A DNA stretch of 64,000 bases from an uncultured Pontibacter sp. (GTDB lineage: Bacteria; Bacteroidota; Bacteroidia; Cytophagales; Hymenobacteraceae), in contig CANMMP010000002.1 of NCBI GenBank assembly GCA_947499125.1, positions 372,001 to 436,000 on the forward strand, read 5' to 3'. Shown piece after piece: positions 39,049 through 48,040 of the stretch. The translations under genes and the position numbers were made by a program. Below the pieces are notes generated by a model. That model had not been told where the DNA came from, did not search any database, and saw only the letters and a program-made list of their open reading frames with translations. The first letter of the stretch is position 1, and each line of letters begins with the position of its first letter.

Positions 39049-40170
39049 ATGTCTGCAACAGAACCGAACGCCTTTTTAAAGATCAGCAGAAGCTTTTCCG
39101 AAATAAAGCGGGAGCTATTTGGGGCATACTTTGAGAACTGGTGCGATATAAAGTATAGTGCTCTGAAAGCCGCTGCAGACAAAACAGTATGCTTGGTTGA
39201 TATGCAGGCAGGGCAGGAGCAAAGTATAGAAGAGAAGCCCGGAAATGAAGTTTACAGTTATAGTTACCTCTATAAAACGATAGCTAAAAAGCCAACTCCG
39301 GTGCAAAGCTACATTTACGACAAAGACAAGGTAGGGCTGGAACAGGCATCTGAGCTGCTGCTGGAATTGGCACAGGAACAGGAGCTAACTCACCAACCTG
39401 TTGCCTTGCAAAACGCGGAAAATAAAGCCCAGTTAGCTGAAGAATTAAGTACCGGCAAACCTGCTCTGGTGTTTATGGATCCGTTTCAGAATGCGTATGC
39501 TCAGCAGGTTTTATGGCAGTCTGTTATGAAGTGGCGCTCCGATCTTTTTATGCTCCTACGTCCGGACAACATTACGAAAGCGCTTGCAACTAAAAAGGTA
39601 AGCCAACCCCTAACGGACTTGCTCGGAGATAACCTGGAGGGTATTGGAACCTACTGCCGAAAAGAAAAAAATAAGTATAAATGCCAGCGGTACATACTGG
39701 ATAAATTTATAAGATCGCTGCAACAGAAAGGCAACCTGACGCTGCTTTACAAAGTGAATTTGCCTGATACCGAGCAGCCGGAACATTATATAATTTTTGC
39801 CTCTCCGGATATGCTGGCTTACAAAACCTTTAAGGAAATACTATTGCCTTATGCTACCTATGCCCGGGATGGGGTGCCGGTCTTCAGGGCAAATGATTTC
39901 AGGCAATTGCAAACCACCCTTTTCGAGAAACGCCCAGTCTATACTATAGCCAACTTAACTGATCGGTTAATGGCCCAGGCTGATGTTTACAAGTATAAAT
40001 CTATAGATAAAATCTATACCATGGATAATGGCAACACAAACTATAGCCGGGATAACTACATGGTGGCATTTGAACACCTGCGCAACGAGGGGAAGGTAAC
40101 TTTTCTGAATGCCAGCACCATGCAAACCATACGAAAGCCTACCCCCACATCGGTTGTAAAATTTCTATAG
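39049..40170 (+). CDS. TcmP-like protein (three-Cys-motif partner, divergent)
   Basis: 373 residues. The order fits TcmP: an N-terminal helix with ELFGAYFENWCDIKYS, a Rossmann-like strand KTVCLVDMQAGQ, the signature strand PALVFMDPFQNAYAQQVLW near residue 138, PEHYIIFASPDMLAYKTFKE near residue 244, and a C-terminal winged-helix piece (NYMVAFEHLRNEGKVTFLN). TcmP proteins are poorly understood methyltransferase-like proteins often beside a three-Cys-motif partner in mobile or defence regions. No such partner is visible here. The assignment rests on pattern memory, so treat it as tentative. Confidence 0.5.
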   Translation: MSATEPNAFLKISRSFSEIKRELFGAYFENWCDIKYSALKAAADKTVCLVDMQAGQEQSIEEKPGNEVYSYSYLYKTIAKKPTPVQSYIYDKDKVGLEQASELLLELAQEQELTHQPVALQNAENKAQLAEELSTGKPALVFMDPFQNAYAQQVLWQSVMKWRSDLFMLLRPDNITKALATKKVSQPLTDLLGDNLEGIGTYCRKEKNKYKCQRYILDKFIRSLQQKGNLTLLYKVNLPDTEQPEHYIIFASPDMLAYKTFKEILLPYATYARDGVPVFRANDFRQLQTTLFEKRPVYTIANLTDRLMAQADVYKYKSIDKIYTMDNGNTNYSRDNYMVAFEHLRNEGKVTFLNASTMQTIRKPTPTSVVKFL

Positions 40171-40354
40171 CCGATTTACTGGTCAGCTCAGCCAGTGTAA
40201 ACAACCCCAAGTATAAGCTATAGGTAGTATTACAAATGCTGCAGTTGGATTGGTTTTTATTGCTTTATTTGAGTTTATGCGACTTTTACTATTAAAGTGC
40301 GGCATCATAAAGTAGAGATCTGATTACAAAAGCCAACTAAGTATAACAAAAAAG

Positions 40355-40379
40355 CCTCCGCTTAACCAGAGGTTTTTTT
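40355..40379 (+). terminator. Weak terminator-like hairpin
   Basis: A short CCTC/GAGG stem flanked by A and T runs (AAAAAAGCCTC ... GAGGTTTTTTT). The long T tract supports a terminator, but the distance of about 185 nt from the upstream stop and the bulged stem weaken it. Confidence 0.4.
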
Positions 40380-40453
40380 GTGTTCAAGGGTAAAATATCA
40401 TGTATAAAAGTGACCGGTTTTCGTTACAAACTATAAACTAAACTACAACCTGT

Positions 40454-41368
40454 ATGCTGGATATAGTTATTGAAGCCCGTAAAGCATCGCTTGCCCCAGG
40501 TATGGATGTGCGGCGTATACTTCCTTTTCGGTTAAAACGGATGGTTGGACCATTTATATTCATGGACCATGCCGGACCGGTGAACAGCCGCCCAGACCCT
40601 GGCCACACGATGGATGTGCTCCCGCATCCGCATATTGGTTTATCTACGGTAAGTTACTTGTTTGGCGGCCAGGTAACGCACCGCGATAGCCTGGGATTAG
40701 AGCAAATCATCAGGCCCGGCGAAGTGAACTGGATGACAGCTGGCAGCGGCATTGCCCACTCAGAACGGTTCGAGGACCCGGCTACATTGGCAGGCGGTAA
40801 CCTGGAGATGATACAGACGTGGGTGGCGCTACCCGAAAAAGATGAGGAAGCTGCGCCCTCGTTCAATAATTTTAAACCCGAGCAACTGCCCGTCTTTACG
40901 GATACCGGTGTATGGATGCGTTTGATAGCCGGAAATGCTTATGGTTTGCGAAATGATGTAAAGACCCATTCGCCGTTATTTTACCTGCATGTGGCTTTAG
41001 AAAAAGGCGCCCGCTTTGGTTTGCCAAAAGAGCATCCGGAACGAGGCATTTATGTAGCAAAAGGAAGTATAGAAGTAGCCGGCAGAATGTATACTATAGG
41101 CCAAATGCTTGTTTTTGATAAAGGGGCAGACCCTGTTATACTTGCAAAAGAACCTGCTACGCTGATGTTATTGGGCGGTGAGCCCCTGGGTGAGCGTTTT
41201 ATCTGGTGGAACTTTGTCTCATCGAGAAAGGAAAGGATAGAGCAGGCAAAAGCCGACTGGAAGGAGGGAAGAATTTTGTTGCCCCCTACAGATAATGCCG
41301 AGTTTGTACCACTTCCCACTGACCGGTCGAAACCAGCAGGCGGGCCGTCTCCACAAGCGCTTTCTTAA
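40454..41368 (+). CDS. Pirin family protein
   Basis: 304 residues. Pirin N-terminal cupin signatures are complete: RLKRMVGPFIFMDHAGP near residue 27, the metal-binding DVLPHPHIGLSTVSYLFGG, HRDSLGLEQIIRPGEVNWMT and GIAHSERFE. The C-terminal pirin domain follows with ARFGLPKEHPERGIYVAKGS. Bacterial pirins are iron-binding cupins, some with quercetinase-like activity. It is monocistronic. The first residues have no signal peptide, so it acts in the cytoplasm. Confidence 0.93.
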   Translation: MLDIVIEARKASLAPGMDVRRILPFRLKRMVGPFIFMDHAGPVNSRPDPGHTMDVLPHPHIGLSTVSYLFGGQVTHRDSLGLEQIIRPGEVNWMTAGSGIAHSERFEDPATLAGGNLEMIQTWVALPEKDEEAAPSFNNFKPEQLPVFTDTGVWMRLIAGNAYGLRNDVKTHSPLFYLHVALEKGARFGLPKEHPERGIYVAKGSIEVAGRMYTIGQMLVFDKGADPVILAKEPATLMLLGGEPLGERFIWWNFVSSRKERIEQAKADWKEGRILLPPTDNAEFVPLPTDRSKPAGGPSPQALS

Positions 41369-41475
41369 TACCCCGGCAAGGATACAATTTGTACCGGCTA
41401 AGTCAGCGGATAGGCAAAACCTGAGCCCGGTGAAAGCAGAACGCCAACGCCGGGCAGGACAGGTATTAAATTAAC

Positions 41476-41808
41476 TTATTGTAAAGATTCAGCAAATTGT
41501 TTGTCGGCTTTGTTGCGTGCTTTAATGGCTTTTTGCTCCAGTTTGTAAGCTTTTTTAGCATCATCATGGGCTTTGCTGGCTGCTCTGTGTGCGTCCCTTG
41601 CTTCTTTGTACTTGTTTTCGGCAATTTTAAACTCACGCTTGGCTTCGTCTAAATTACGTTTAGTAACAGCCTCAGCAGACTCGCGTACCTTTGCAACAGA
41701 ATCAGCAGCGTGCAGACGTTGCTGCTGCTCTACAGTTTGCGCTGAAACGGAAACGCTACTCACCATCAACAGCAACAAAAAAAACGGAAGTATAATTAAT
41801 GTTCTCAT
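41476..41808 (-). CDS. Small exported Ala/Lys-rich coiled-coil protein
   Basis: 110 residues: signal peptide to VSAQ, then a highly charged helical region rich in A, K and E with heptad-like spacing (AKREFKIAENKYKEARDAHR). No family recognised. The composition suggests a periplasmic or envelope-associated coiled coil. It is monocistronic and lies opposite the pirin gene. Confidence 0.65.
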   Translation of the reverse strand: MRTLIILPFFLLLLMVSSVSVSAQTVEQQQRLHAADSVAKVRESAEAVTKRNLDEAKREFKIAENKYKEARDAHRAASKAHDDAKKAYKLEQKAIKARNKADKQFAESLQ

Positions 41809-42269
41809 ATGTATGTATACGTTGCTTTATCTTATTATGAATGAATAAGTTACAAATAAGAATGGCTGCCTGAGATCAAGCATTTTATATAATGAACATA
41901 GTTGCAAAAAGACCTTGGTTCAGGATTGATGAACAAGGTAGGGCAGGTCTTATACTTTACATTTAAACCATATGCAAAGTATGCAGGTTATACTTGCAGG
42001 GACGTTTATAAAAGTAAAACCTGATAGCTTTATTGATAGCAAAAGCTGGCATGCTTTTAGCACTTCATGCATCGTGGTCCGGAAGCATTTATAGCTGAGA
42101 TGCAGCAGTATAAGTATACAGGTTGCGTTTGATCAATACAGCTTTACCTTTAAAGTGTAAGCTTCCCCGCTATTCCTTTTTTGATTTGAGTTGTTACAGT
42201 AGTTGAGGCCTGGAATTACAAAGTCTGAAAGTTTTTCCAATCGTATTTCCCTCAAAAAGTAATTCACTC
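41809..42269. other. Gene-free stretch before the desaturase gene
   Basis: About 461 nt between divergent genes. It holds both promoters and several AAGTATA-type heptamers. No hairpin, repeat or coding-like frame was found. Confidence 0.45.
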
Positions 42270-43409
42270 ATGTCAGTCAAATTAAAATTCAACAACAAAA
42301 ACAAGACTCCCTTTTTCGCTACGGCCCGCAGCCGGGTTGATGCCTACCTGAAAGAACGTGGTGGTTCTAAAAATGCCAACAGTGCATTGTGGGCTAAAGC
42401 TGCCTTTTTTGTTGGTGGTTTCATAGCCATGTACTTGCTTATACTTTCAGGGTGGGTTGGCGTTTGGGTAATGCTGGGCTTAGCGCTGGTGCTGGGTGCT
42501 TTTGCTGCTTTTATAGGTTTCAATGTTTGTCACGATGCCATCCACGGTTCCTTTTCTGCTAATAGTAAAGTAAATAAAGCCCTGAGCTATCTTTTTTACC
42601 TGATCGGGGCAAACCCATACTTATGGAACATTACGCACAATATAGTGCACCATACTTACACTAACATTCCCGGCCACGACGAGGATATAGAAGTAGCCCC
42701 GGGCCTGATCCGTTTAGATGAGAGCGAGCGAGTAAATAAAGTACAGCGTTTCCAGCATTTGTATGCTTTCGGATTGTATAGCCTGGCTTCCTTATCCTGG
42801 GTGCTGCGCAAAGACTACGTTAAGTTTTTCCAGAAATCGATAGGGCAGCATAGCGCCAGGCATCCTAAAAAGGAATATTTTAACCTGTTCTTTTTTAAAG
42901 TGCTTCATTACTTCCTTTTTATAGGTGTGCCTATGTTGGTTTTAAACCTTACCTGGTGGCAGGCGGCTATAGGTTTCCTGGCCATGCACCTGGCCGAAGG
43001 TATAGTCATGGGACTCATCTTTCAGCTGGCCCATGTAGTGGAAGGAACCGATTTTCCGGTACCTAACGAGCAGGGTAATATAGAAGAAGCCTGGGCAGAA
43101 CATCAGTTAAGAACTACAGCCAATTTTGCACCAAACAGTGCGCTGGCCAGTTTCCTGCTCGGCGGACTTAACAGGCAGATAGAACACCACTTGTTTCCGA
43201 AGCTGAGCCACATACATTACCCGGCCATTTCTGTTATCGTGCGCCAGACAGCTAAAGAATTTGATCTGCCTTACCTGGAAAACTCTACCTTTTTTGCAGC
43301 ACTTGCATCGCATTACCGCATGCTCCGGAAACTGGGAAAAGAAGCATACCAGGAACAGGTTGACAAGCTATCGGAATTCCCTGAAAAAAAGTTGAGCATA
43401 AGCAACTAA
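42270..43409 (+). CDS. Membrane fatty acid desaturase (acyl-lipid/acyl-CoA type)
   Basis: 379 residues. All three histidine boxes are present: HDAIH (88-92), HNIVHH (123-128) and QIEHH (306-307 for the last two His), between membrane helices. The QIEHH form is that of front-end or omega-type desaturases such as linoleoyl-CoA desaturase. The enzyme would use oxygen and reduced ferredoxin or cytochrome b5-like donors to adjust membrane fluidity. No electron donor is encoded next to it, and no fused cytochrome b5 domain is visible. Confidence 0.93.
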   Translation: MSVKLKFNNKNKTPFFATARSRVDAYLKERGGSKNANSALWAKAAFFVGGFIAMYLLILSGWVGVWVMLGLALVLGAFAAFIGFNVCHDAIHGSFSANSKVNKALSYLFYLIGANPYLWNITHNIVHHTYTNIPGHDEDIEVAPGLIRLDESERVNKVQRFQHLYAFGLYSLASLSWVLRKDYVKFFQKSIGQHSARHPKKEYFNLFFFKVLHYFLFIGVPMLVLNLTWWQAAIGFLAMHLAEGIVMGLIFQLAHVVEGTDFPVPNEQGNIEEAWAEHQLRTTANFAPNSALASFLLGGLNRQIEHHLFPKLSHIHYPAISVIVRQTAKEFDLPYLENSTFFAALASHYRMLRKLGKEAYQEQVDKLSEFPEKKLSISN

Positions 43410-43625
43410 GTATAAACTCCAGAACTATAAACCTGTGTTCCTTAGCTTACAGTGCTGTATACTTATGAGTTAGGTTTTATATTAATAAACTTATTGATTA
43501 TTAAACTATTACGAGCTAAGGTTATGTTGTGAAGGTATAAGTAAACATACCCGGCTTTATGGCTTGCGATAAGGGACCAACCACCTCTCATTGCATCTGA
43601 CTATTCCGCCTTAAACAATTCTGTT

Positions 43626-44054
43626 ATGGAGAGCAATACGATGAGTCAGAACAACTATGCAGCCTGTTTATCACAGCTTTTAGAGAGGGAGCCCAGCCTT
43701 AAAGAATTAGATGGCTTTAAAGGTAACCAGGACCTGATGAAAATTACGAGGCGCGAACCACAAAACAGCGCTTACCTTATCAGCTTTGTAAATGCAACCA
43801 AACCCTTCGCAAAAAGTTACGATATGTTACAGGGAGATGCACTGGAGCTACATAGTTATGAAGATAACCACCGGTTCTATTCTGTTCAGCTCGAAGGATT
43901 GGGCAACGCTGATGATAGTTACCTGATACTGGATGCAACTATAGAAAATGTAATGCTAAACGGTACAAGAAAAGAAGTGGTTTTATGTGTGCGCCTTATC
44001 AGTATCGAAGAGTTTATCACTTTATATAGCCCGGTTACGTACGCATTAGCTTAA
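43626..44054 (+). CDS. Unknown 142-residue protein, first of a pair
   Basis: A cytoplasmic-looking protein with no signal or membrane segment and no recognised family. An internal ATG at residue 6 (MSQNN) is another possible start. Its second half is beta-rich (FYSVQLEGLGNADDSYLILD). It is followed 10 nt later by another unknown gene on the same strand, so the two are probably cotranscribed. Confidence 0.55.
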   Translation: MESNTMSQNNYAACLSQLLEREPSLKELDGFKGNQDLMKITRREPQNSAYLISFVNATKPFAKSYDMLQGDALELHSYEDNHRFYSVQLEGLGNADDSYLILDATIENVMLNGTRKEVVLCVRLISIEEFITLYSPVTYALA

Positions 44055-44064
44055 CCCATTCTAC

Positions 44065-44421
44065 ATGACACAGGAACAGTTCTATACTTGCCTTCAGCGT
44101 ATACTGGAGCTCCGGGAAAAAATAGAAAAAACATACCTTGTTCGCAGAAATGCCCAGGTGCTGGAGTCTTATCAGGCGGCAGAGCAGCATGTGGGCTTTA
44201 ATGCCTTAAAGAAATTTGCAGAGAACAAAGAAAGCGCAGATAAAAACACCGCAGAAGCTAATGCCCTGCTTAAAGAGCTGGCTAAACAGGAAGCTAAAAT
44301 AAGGGCTTTTGTACCAGTTTCAATTTATGGTGTAACTATAGATGCCGTACAACCTGGCCAGCCAACACTGTATATTATTGTAGATGCTCACCAGATAAGT
44401 GTAAGTAAAGCAGCTTTATAG
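44065..44421 (+). CDS. Unknown 118-residue protein with helical hairpin
   Basis: The first 85 residues look like two long charged helices (LQRILELREKIEKTY, then NTAEANALLKELAKQEAK), ending in a short beta region (VTIDAVQPGQPTLYIIVD). No family recognised. It follows the other unknown gene by 10 nt. It converges with the PRPP synthetase gene. Confidence 0.55.
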   Translation: MTQEQFYTCLQRILELREKIEKTYLVRRNAQVLESYQAAEQHVGFNALKKFAENKESADKNTAEANALLKELAKQEAKIRAFVPVSIYGVTIDAVQPGQPTLYIIVDAHQISVSKAAL

Positions 44422-44454
44422 TTCCCGGCTATACTTTAGGCTTTCAAACAGATC

Positions 44455-45330
44455 TTACTTCAGTACTTCAGCGAGAATACTATCCACCTGTATCTGGTTA
44501 GATGAATGCGGGATCGTGTTGCAGGTTACTATCTGTGCCGCCCCGGCTTGTACCAATGCCTCGAACGCCCCCTCAGCAAAAACAGCGTGTACGCCAATAC
44601 AAACCGGAGCCTGAGCTATCATCTTTTTAAGGTGTTGTACTGTTTCTATCATGGTTCTGGCTGTTGAGATTATGTCATCTACCAATACAGGCGTGTTACT
44701 TTGATAGGCATTAATCTCTGGCAACGATACCTGTACATTCCGGTCTCCAAATCTCGTTTTGTTAAGTACCAGAAAAGGAACATCCGCCAGGGCAGCCACT
44801 TCTTTCACCCACTGCAAACTCTCTTCATCCGGCCCTATAAGTAAGGGTTTGTGAACATGTTTCTTTATCCAGGTGGCAAGGGTGGGGGCAGCGTGCAGAA
44901 CCGTAGCTGGTATAGTATAAAGCTCCTCCATATTATGAAACCGGTGCAGGTGTGGGTCTATCGTTATTAAGCTATCTACTACCCCGGATAGCAGACCTGC
45001 AAAGTAGCGCGAAGTAACTCCTTCGCCGGGTTTAAACTGAATATCCTGTCGCATGTAAGCCAGGTACGGGGCAACCAAACTTATACTTTTTACTTTCAGG
45101 TCGCGTAAGGTTTTAGCCAGAAAGTATAAGGGCAATAACTTATCGTCGGGGTGGTGCAGGGTACAAACCAACACAACATCTTTTCCTTCAACATCAGTAA
45201 GTACGCGCACATAGGTTTCTCCATCCGGAAAATGCCTGATCTCTGCTTCGCCAATTTCTGAGTGAAGTATGTTAACCAGCGACTGGGTCAGCTTTTCGTT
45301 TGCTGGTAGCGGGAAGAATATCTTGCTCAT
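44455..45330 (-). CDS. Ribose-phosphate pyrophosphokinase homologue
   Basis: 291 residues, shorter than the usual bacterial Prs of about 315. Signatures: RHFPDGETYVRV near residue 32, MRQDIQFKPGEGVTSRYFA near 93, DPHLHR at 125-130 and the PRPP loop VLVDDIISTARTM at 215-227. Prs makes PRPP from ribose 5-phosphate and ATP, releasing AMP. The start ATG overlaps the stop of the AMP phosphorylase-like gene by 4 nt, so translation is coupled. Its short form resembles archaeal enzymes. It is probably not the only Prs of the cell; the housekeeping copy would lie elsewhere. Confidence 0.92.
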   Translation of the reverse strand: MSKIFFPLPANEKLTQSLVNILHSEIGEAEIRHFPDGETYVRVLTDVEGKDVVLVCTLHHPDDKLLPLYFLAKTLRDLKVKSISLVAPYLAYMRQDIQFKPGEGVTSRYFAGLLSGVVDSLITIDPHLHRFHNMEELYTIPATVLHAAPTLATWIKKHVHKPLLIGPDEESLQWVKEVAALADVPFLVLNKTRFGDRNVQVSLPEINAYQSNTPVLVDDIISTARTMIETVQHLKKMIAQAPVCIGVHAVFAEGAFEALVQAGAAQIVTCNTIPHSSNQIQVDSILAEVLK

Positions 45331-46841
45331 CTTTCGGGCTCAATTTGAATAAAATGATCTGTCGAGTTCAGGAACTCCAGCGCAAAACTCAGTTCGCCCT
45401 GCGTTTCAGAATAGATCGTAAATAACGGCTGGCCTTTCTGCACTTTAGTACCAATAGGCGTTTTAAAATGTATACCTGACCCTGGAGCTTTAGGCGCTCC
45501 GGCTAATTTCGCAATTTTAGCCAGCCGGCGGTTATCTATCCTGCTTATTATACCGCTTGTTGGTGCTAACACATCATGCTGTAGCGTTGCGGGCTCTGGT
45601 TCTTTAAACCCGCCCTGTGCCTGGCATATACTATAAAACTTTTCCAGTGCCTGGCCACTTTCCAGTAGTTCCTGCGCCTTGAGTTTACCTTTACTTTTAT
45701 CTGCTACTCCGGCAACTTCAAGCATCAGCCCAGCCAGTTTTAATGCGCGGTCTTTCAGGTCTGCTGGTGCATCGGGTTCGTTACGCAGCACGGCTAATAC
45801 ATCTCTTGCCTCCAGCGCCGGACCAATTCCCCGGCCAACAGGTTGGGAGCCATCAGTTATCAGCACTTCCACTTCCAGACCGATCGATAAGCCGACCGCC
45901 TTAAAATAATACTCAAGTAAAAAAGCTTCTTCTTTGGTGTGTACTTTGGCAGTTTCGCCAACCGGGATGTCAATTATAGTATGTGTAGAGCCAGCCGCGG
46001 CTTTTTTAGATAGTACAGATGCGATCATCTGCCCGGCACTGTCCACGTCCAGCGCTTTTTCTACATAAATAATGATATCGTCTGCAGGGCTTAATTTAAC
46101 TTCACCGCCCCAGGCCATGCAGCCACCTTCCTGGCGCACTATTTCCTGTATCTGCTCGATCGACAAGTTAACGGGTGTCATGGTTTCGATGACGTCGGCA
46201 GTTCCGGCTGGAGATGTAATGGCCCTGGATGATGTTTTGGGTATAGTAAGTCCGGCGGCTGCTATAATAGGCACAATAATAGGCGTGGTGCGGTTACCGG
46301 GCAGTCCGCCGATGCAATGCTTATCTATAATAATTGGTTTATGCCAGCTCAGTTTTGACCCGGAATCTATCATCGCTTTTGTAAGGTATATTACCTCATC
46401 CAATGCCAGGTTATCCCCGGAACAGGCTGTCACAAAAGCGGCTATTTCTATGTAAGAGTATAAGCCTTCTGTAATGTCGGAAATGATATGTTTAAGTGCC
46501 TGCTCTGTAAATTTCTTGTCGAACATCTTAGCCCGCACAGCACTGAACGAAAGTATAGGTCGTAAATGCGCAACTCTTATGTGTTCTCCTTCCTTAACCT
46601 GGAGCCGGCTAAAAGCAATTTCTGAAAGTGAAGCTTCGCCATCGTGTAGCAGGTCCGATGTTATCACGATCAGGGTGGCCACTATACTTCTGTCCTTAAA
46701 GCTTACTACTATGCGGGTGCTGGCTGTAAACCCTTCGGAGCGGCAAACCTCTGAGTCGGCCCGCACAAAGATCATGTTCTCGTTCTGGGTATCTATACCT
46801 AACTTACGAAGGCGCAGGATATTGCTGACATTTTCGGGCAT
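45327..46841 (-). CDS. Archaeal-type AMP/thymidine phosphorylase
   Basis: 504 residues, about 70 longer than bacterial DeoA, with the extra N-terminal domain of archaeal AMP phosphorylase. The core carries DKHCIGGLPGNRTTPIIVP near residue 170 (GGxPGN is the AMP phosphorylase wording, unlike GGVGD in DeoA), TIPKTSSRAITSPAGTADV near residue 197, and a C-terminal lid domain. AMP phosphorylase splits AMP with phosphate to adenine and ribose 1,5-bisphosphate. The neighbouring Prs releases AMP, so the two reactions share an intermediate. Specificity for AMP over thymidine is inferred from the motif. Confidence 0.9.
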   Translation of the reverse strand: MPENVSNILRLRKLGIDTQNENMIFVRADSEVCRSEGFTASTRIVVSFKDRSIVATLIVITSDLLHDGEASLSEIAFSRLQVKEGEHIRVAHLRPILSFSAVRAKMFDKKFTEQALKHIISDITEGLYSYIEIAAFVTACSGDNLALDEVIYLTKAMIDSGSKLSWHKPIIIDKHCIGGLPGNRTTPIIVPIIAAAGLTIPKTSSRAITSPAGTADVIETMTPVNLSIEQIQEIVRQEGGCMAWGGEVKLSPADDIIIYVEKALDVDSAGQMIASVLSKKAAAGSTHTIIDIPVGETAKVHTKEEAFLLEYYFKAVGLSIGLEVEVLITDGSQPVGRGIGPALEARDVLAVLRNEPDAPADLKDRALKLAGLMLEVAGVADKSKGKLKAQELLESGQALEKFYSICQAQGGFKEPEPATLQHDVLAPTSGIISRIDNRRLAKIAKLAGAPKAPGSGIHFKTPIGTKVQKGQPLFTIYSETQGELSFALEFLNSTDHFIQIEPER

Positions 46842-46889
46842 ATTTGGCTAATTACATTACAGGCTACAGTACATAAGTGCAGAGTTAGT

Positions 46890-47747
46890 TTATACTATAC
46901 GTTTGCTGCAGAGGTCATGCGCTTCTTTCAGCACGCTATCTACCCGGTGTGGTTTTATTCCGGCACGTAACAGTACCTGGCCGTTGTGTAGTAACTCTTT
47001 GCATAAAACTAACTTCTGGTCGAGGAGCAACTGTTTCTCGGCATGCGTAATGGTGGTCAGGCAGGTAAGCGGGTAGAGCTCGAATGTATTTACAAAATCG
47101 CGTAAGCTGCCTTTCGAGGGATAATCCCAACCGATCAGGTGCATGTTCATGCAGGAACTATAACGTATGGCATCGTCGGTGAAGCGGGTATTGGTAACTA
47201 CCCAACTCTGGTGAAATCGTATAGCAAACTCATCTTCCGAGAGCCATTCTTTTTCAACATCCTTAAACCGGGAGTAAATGTATAAGGGTATCTTCACGTC
47301 GCTTTTGGTGTTGCTCATATTATGAAACTTACATTCGATCATGTGCGTCTGGCCATCTTTTACAGCTACCACATCGATCTCGTGGCGTACACACTTCCCG
47401 TCAATAAATACACCGATGCGCGTACTATAACCTTGTGTTTTCAGTATCTCCGAAACAAACTTTTCGAATGGAAAACCACTTGGGCCCAGTTGCATAATGC
47501 CCTGCTTAAGGCTGTAGCGTGCAGCTGTCGGCTTTGATAGTTTTTTAAGTATAGAGAACGCCCGCCTGTAAATTTTTTTTGTAGGGATTCCCTCATATAA
47601 ACTATCCTCAAGCTGCCTGATCACTTCTTTTACCATTTTAGTATCGGCACCAGCCCGGAGCAACGAAGTGCTTAGTTTGTCTATAGAAAATGGGGCTTTC
47701 TCCCCGGTTGATTTTGTTACATCAAACTTGTTTATGAAATCGGTCAT
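46890..47747 (-). CDS. ATP-cone protein with PD-(D/E)xK nuclease core
   Basis: 285 residues. Residues about 6-90 are an ATP-cone (VTKSTGEKAPFSIDKLSTSL, ending TAARYSLKQG), the nucleotide-sensing fold known from ribonucleotide reductases and NrdR. Residues about 95-200 are a Mrr-like endonuclease core with HEIDVVAV (Glu123, Asp125), then IECKFHN (Glu138 and Lys140). The remaining 80 residues are helical. It lies upstream of, and on the same strand as, the AMP phosphorylase gene with a 48-nt gap. This suggests nuclease activity controlled by ATP/dATP level, which is inference. Confidence 0.85.
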   Translation of the reverse strand: MTDFINKFDVTKSTGEKAPFSIDKLSTSLLRAGADTKMVKEVIRQLEDSLYEGIPTKKIYRRAFSILKKLSKPTAARYSLKQGIMQLGPSGFPFEKFVSEILKTQGYSTRIGVFIDGKCVRHEIDVVAVKDGQTHMIECKFHNMSNTKSDVKIPLYIYSRFKDVEKEWLSEDEFAIRFHQSWVVTNTRFTDDAIRYSSCMNMHLIGWDYPSKGSLRDFVNTFELYPLTCLTTITHAEKQLLLDQKLVLCKELLHNGQVLLRAGIKPHRVDSVLKEAHDLCSKRIV

Positions 47748-48040
47748 GCGTTGGGTGAAATTGCAATTTCAGCTGCGATTGATTTATACTTACCTGCCTC
47801 AACTATAAACTGTTCAGGTAGTTAAAGTTTACATAAGTATAAGCAAACTCAAGAACATATAGTTATACTTTGCGTTGATAATATTGAAAAATTTTGTTTT
47901 GCATTTATAGTATGAGAACTGATTTTTCAGAACATTATGCGATAGGAAAGTATAAAGCCGGAAGCTATACTTAGGGAGACTCAATGTCGGGTTTATAGTT
48001 TACAACACTTACCAGGAGGCACCATTTTTAAGCACACAAC

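Noticed and set aside
41809..42269. A hidden small gene or RNA upstream of the desaturase gene
   Set aside because: Only short frames and no stable hairpin were visible, so I leave it as an intergenic region.
46890..47747. The ATP-cone nuclease as part of a restriction-modification system
   Set aside because: No methyltransferase or specificity subunit is nearby, and the ATP-cone and neighbours point to nucleotide metabolism.
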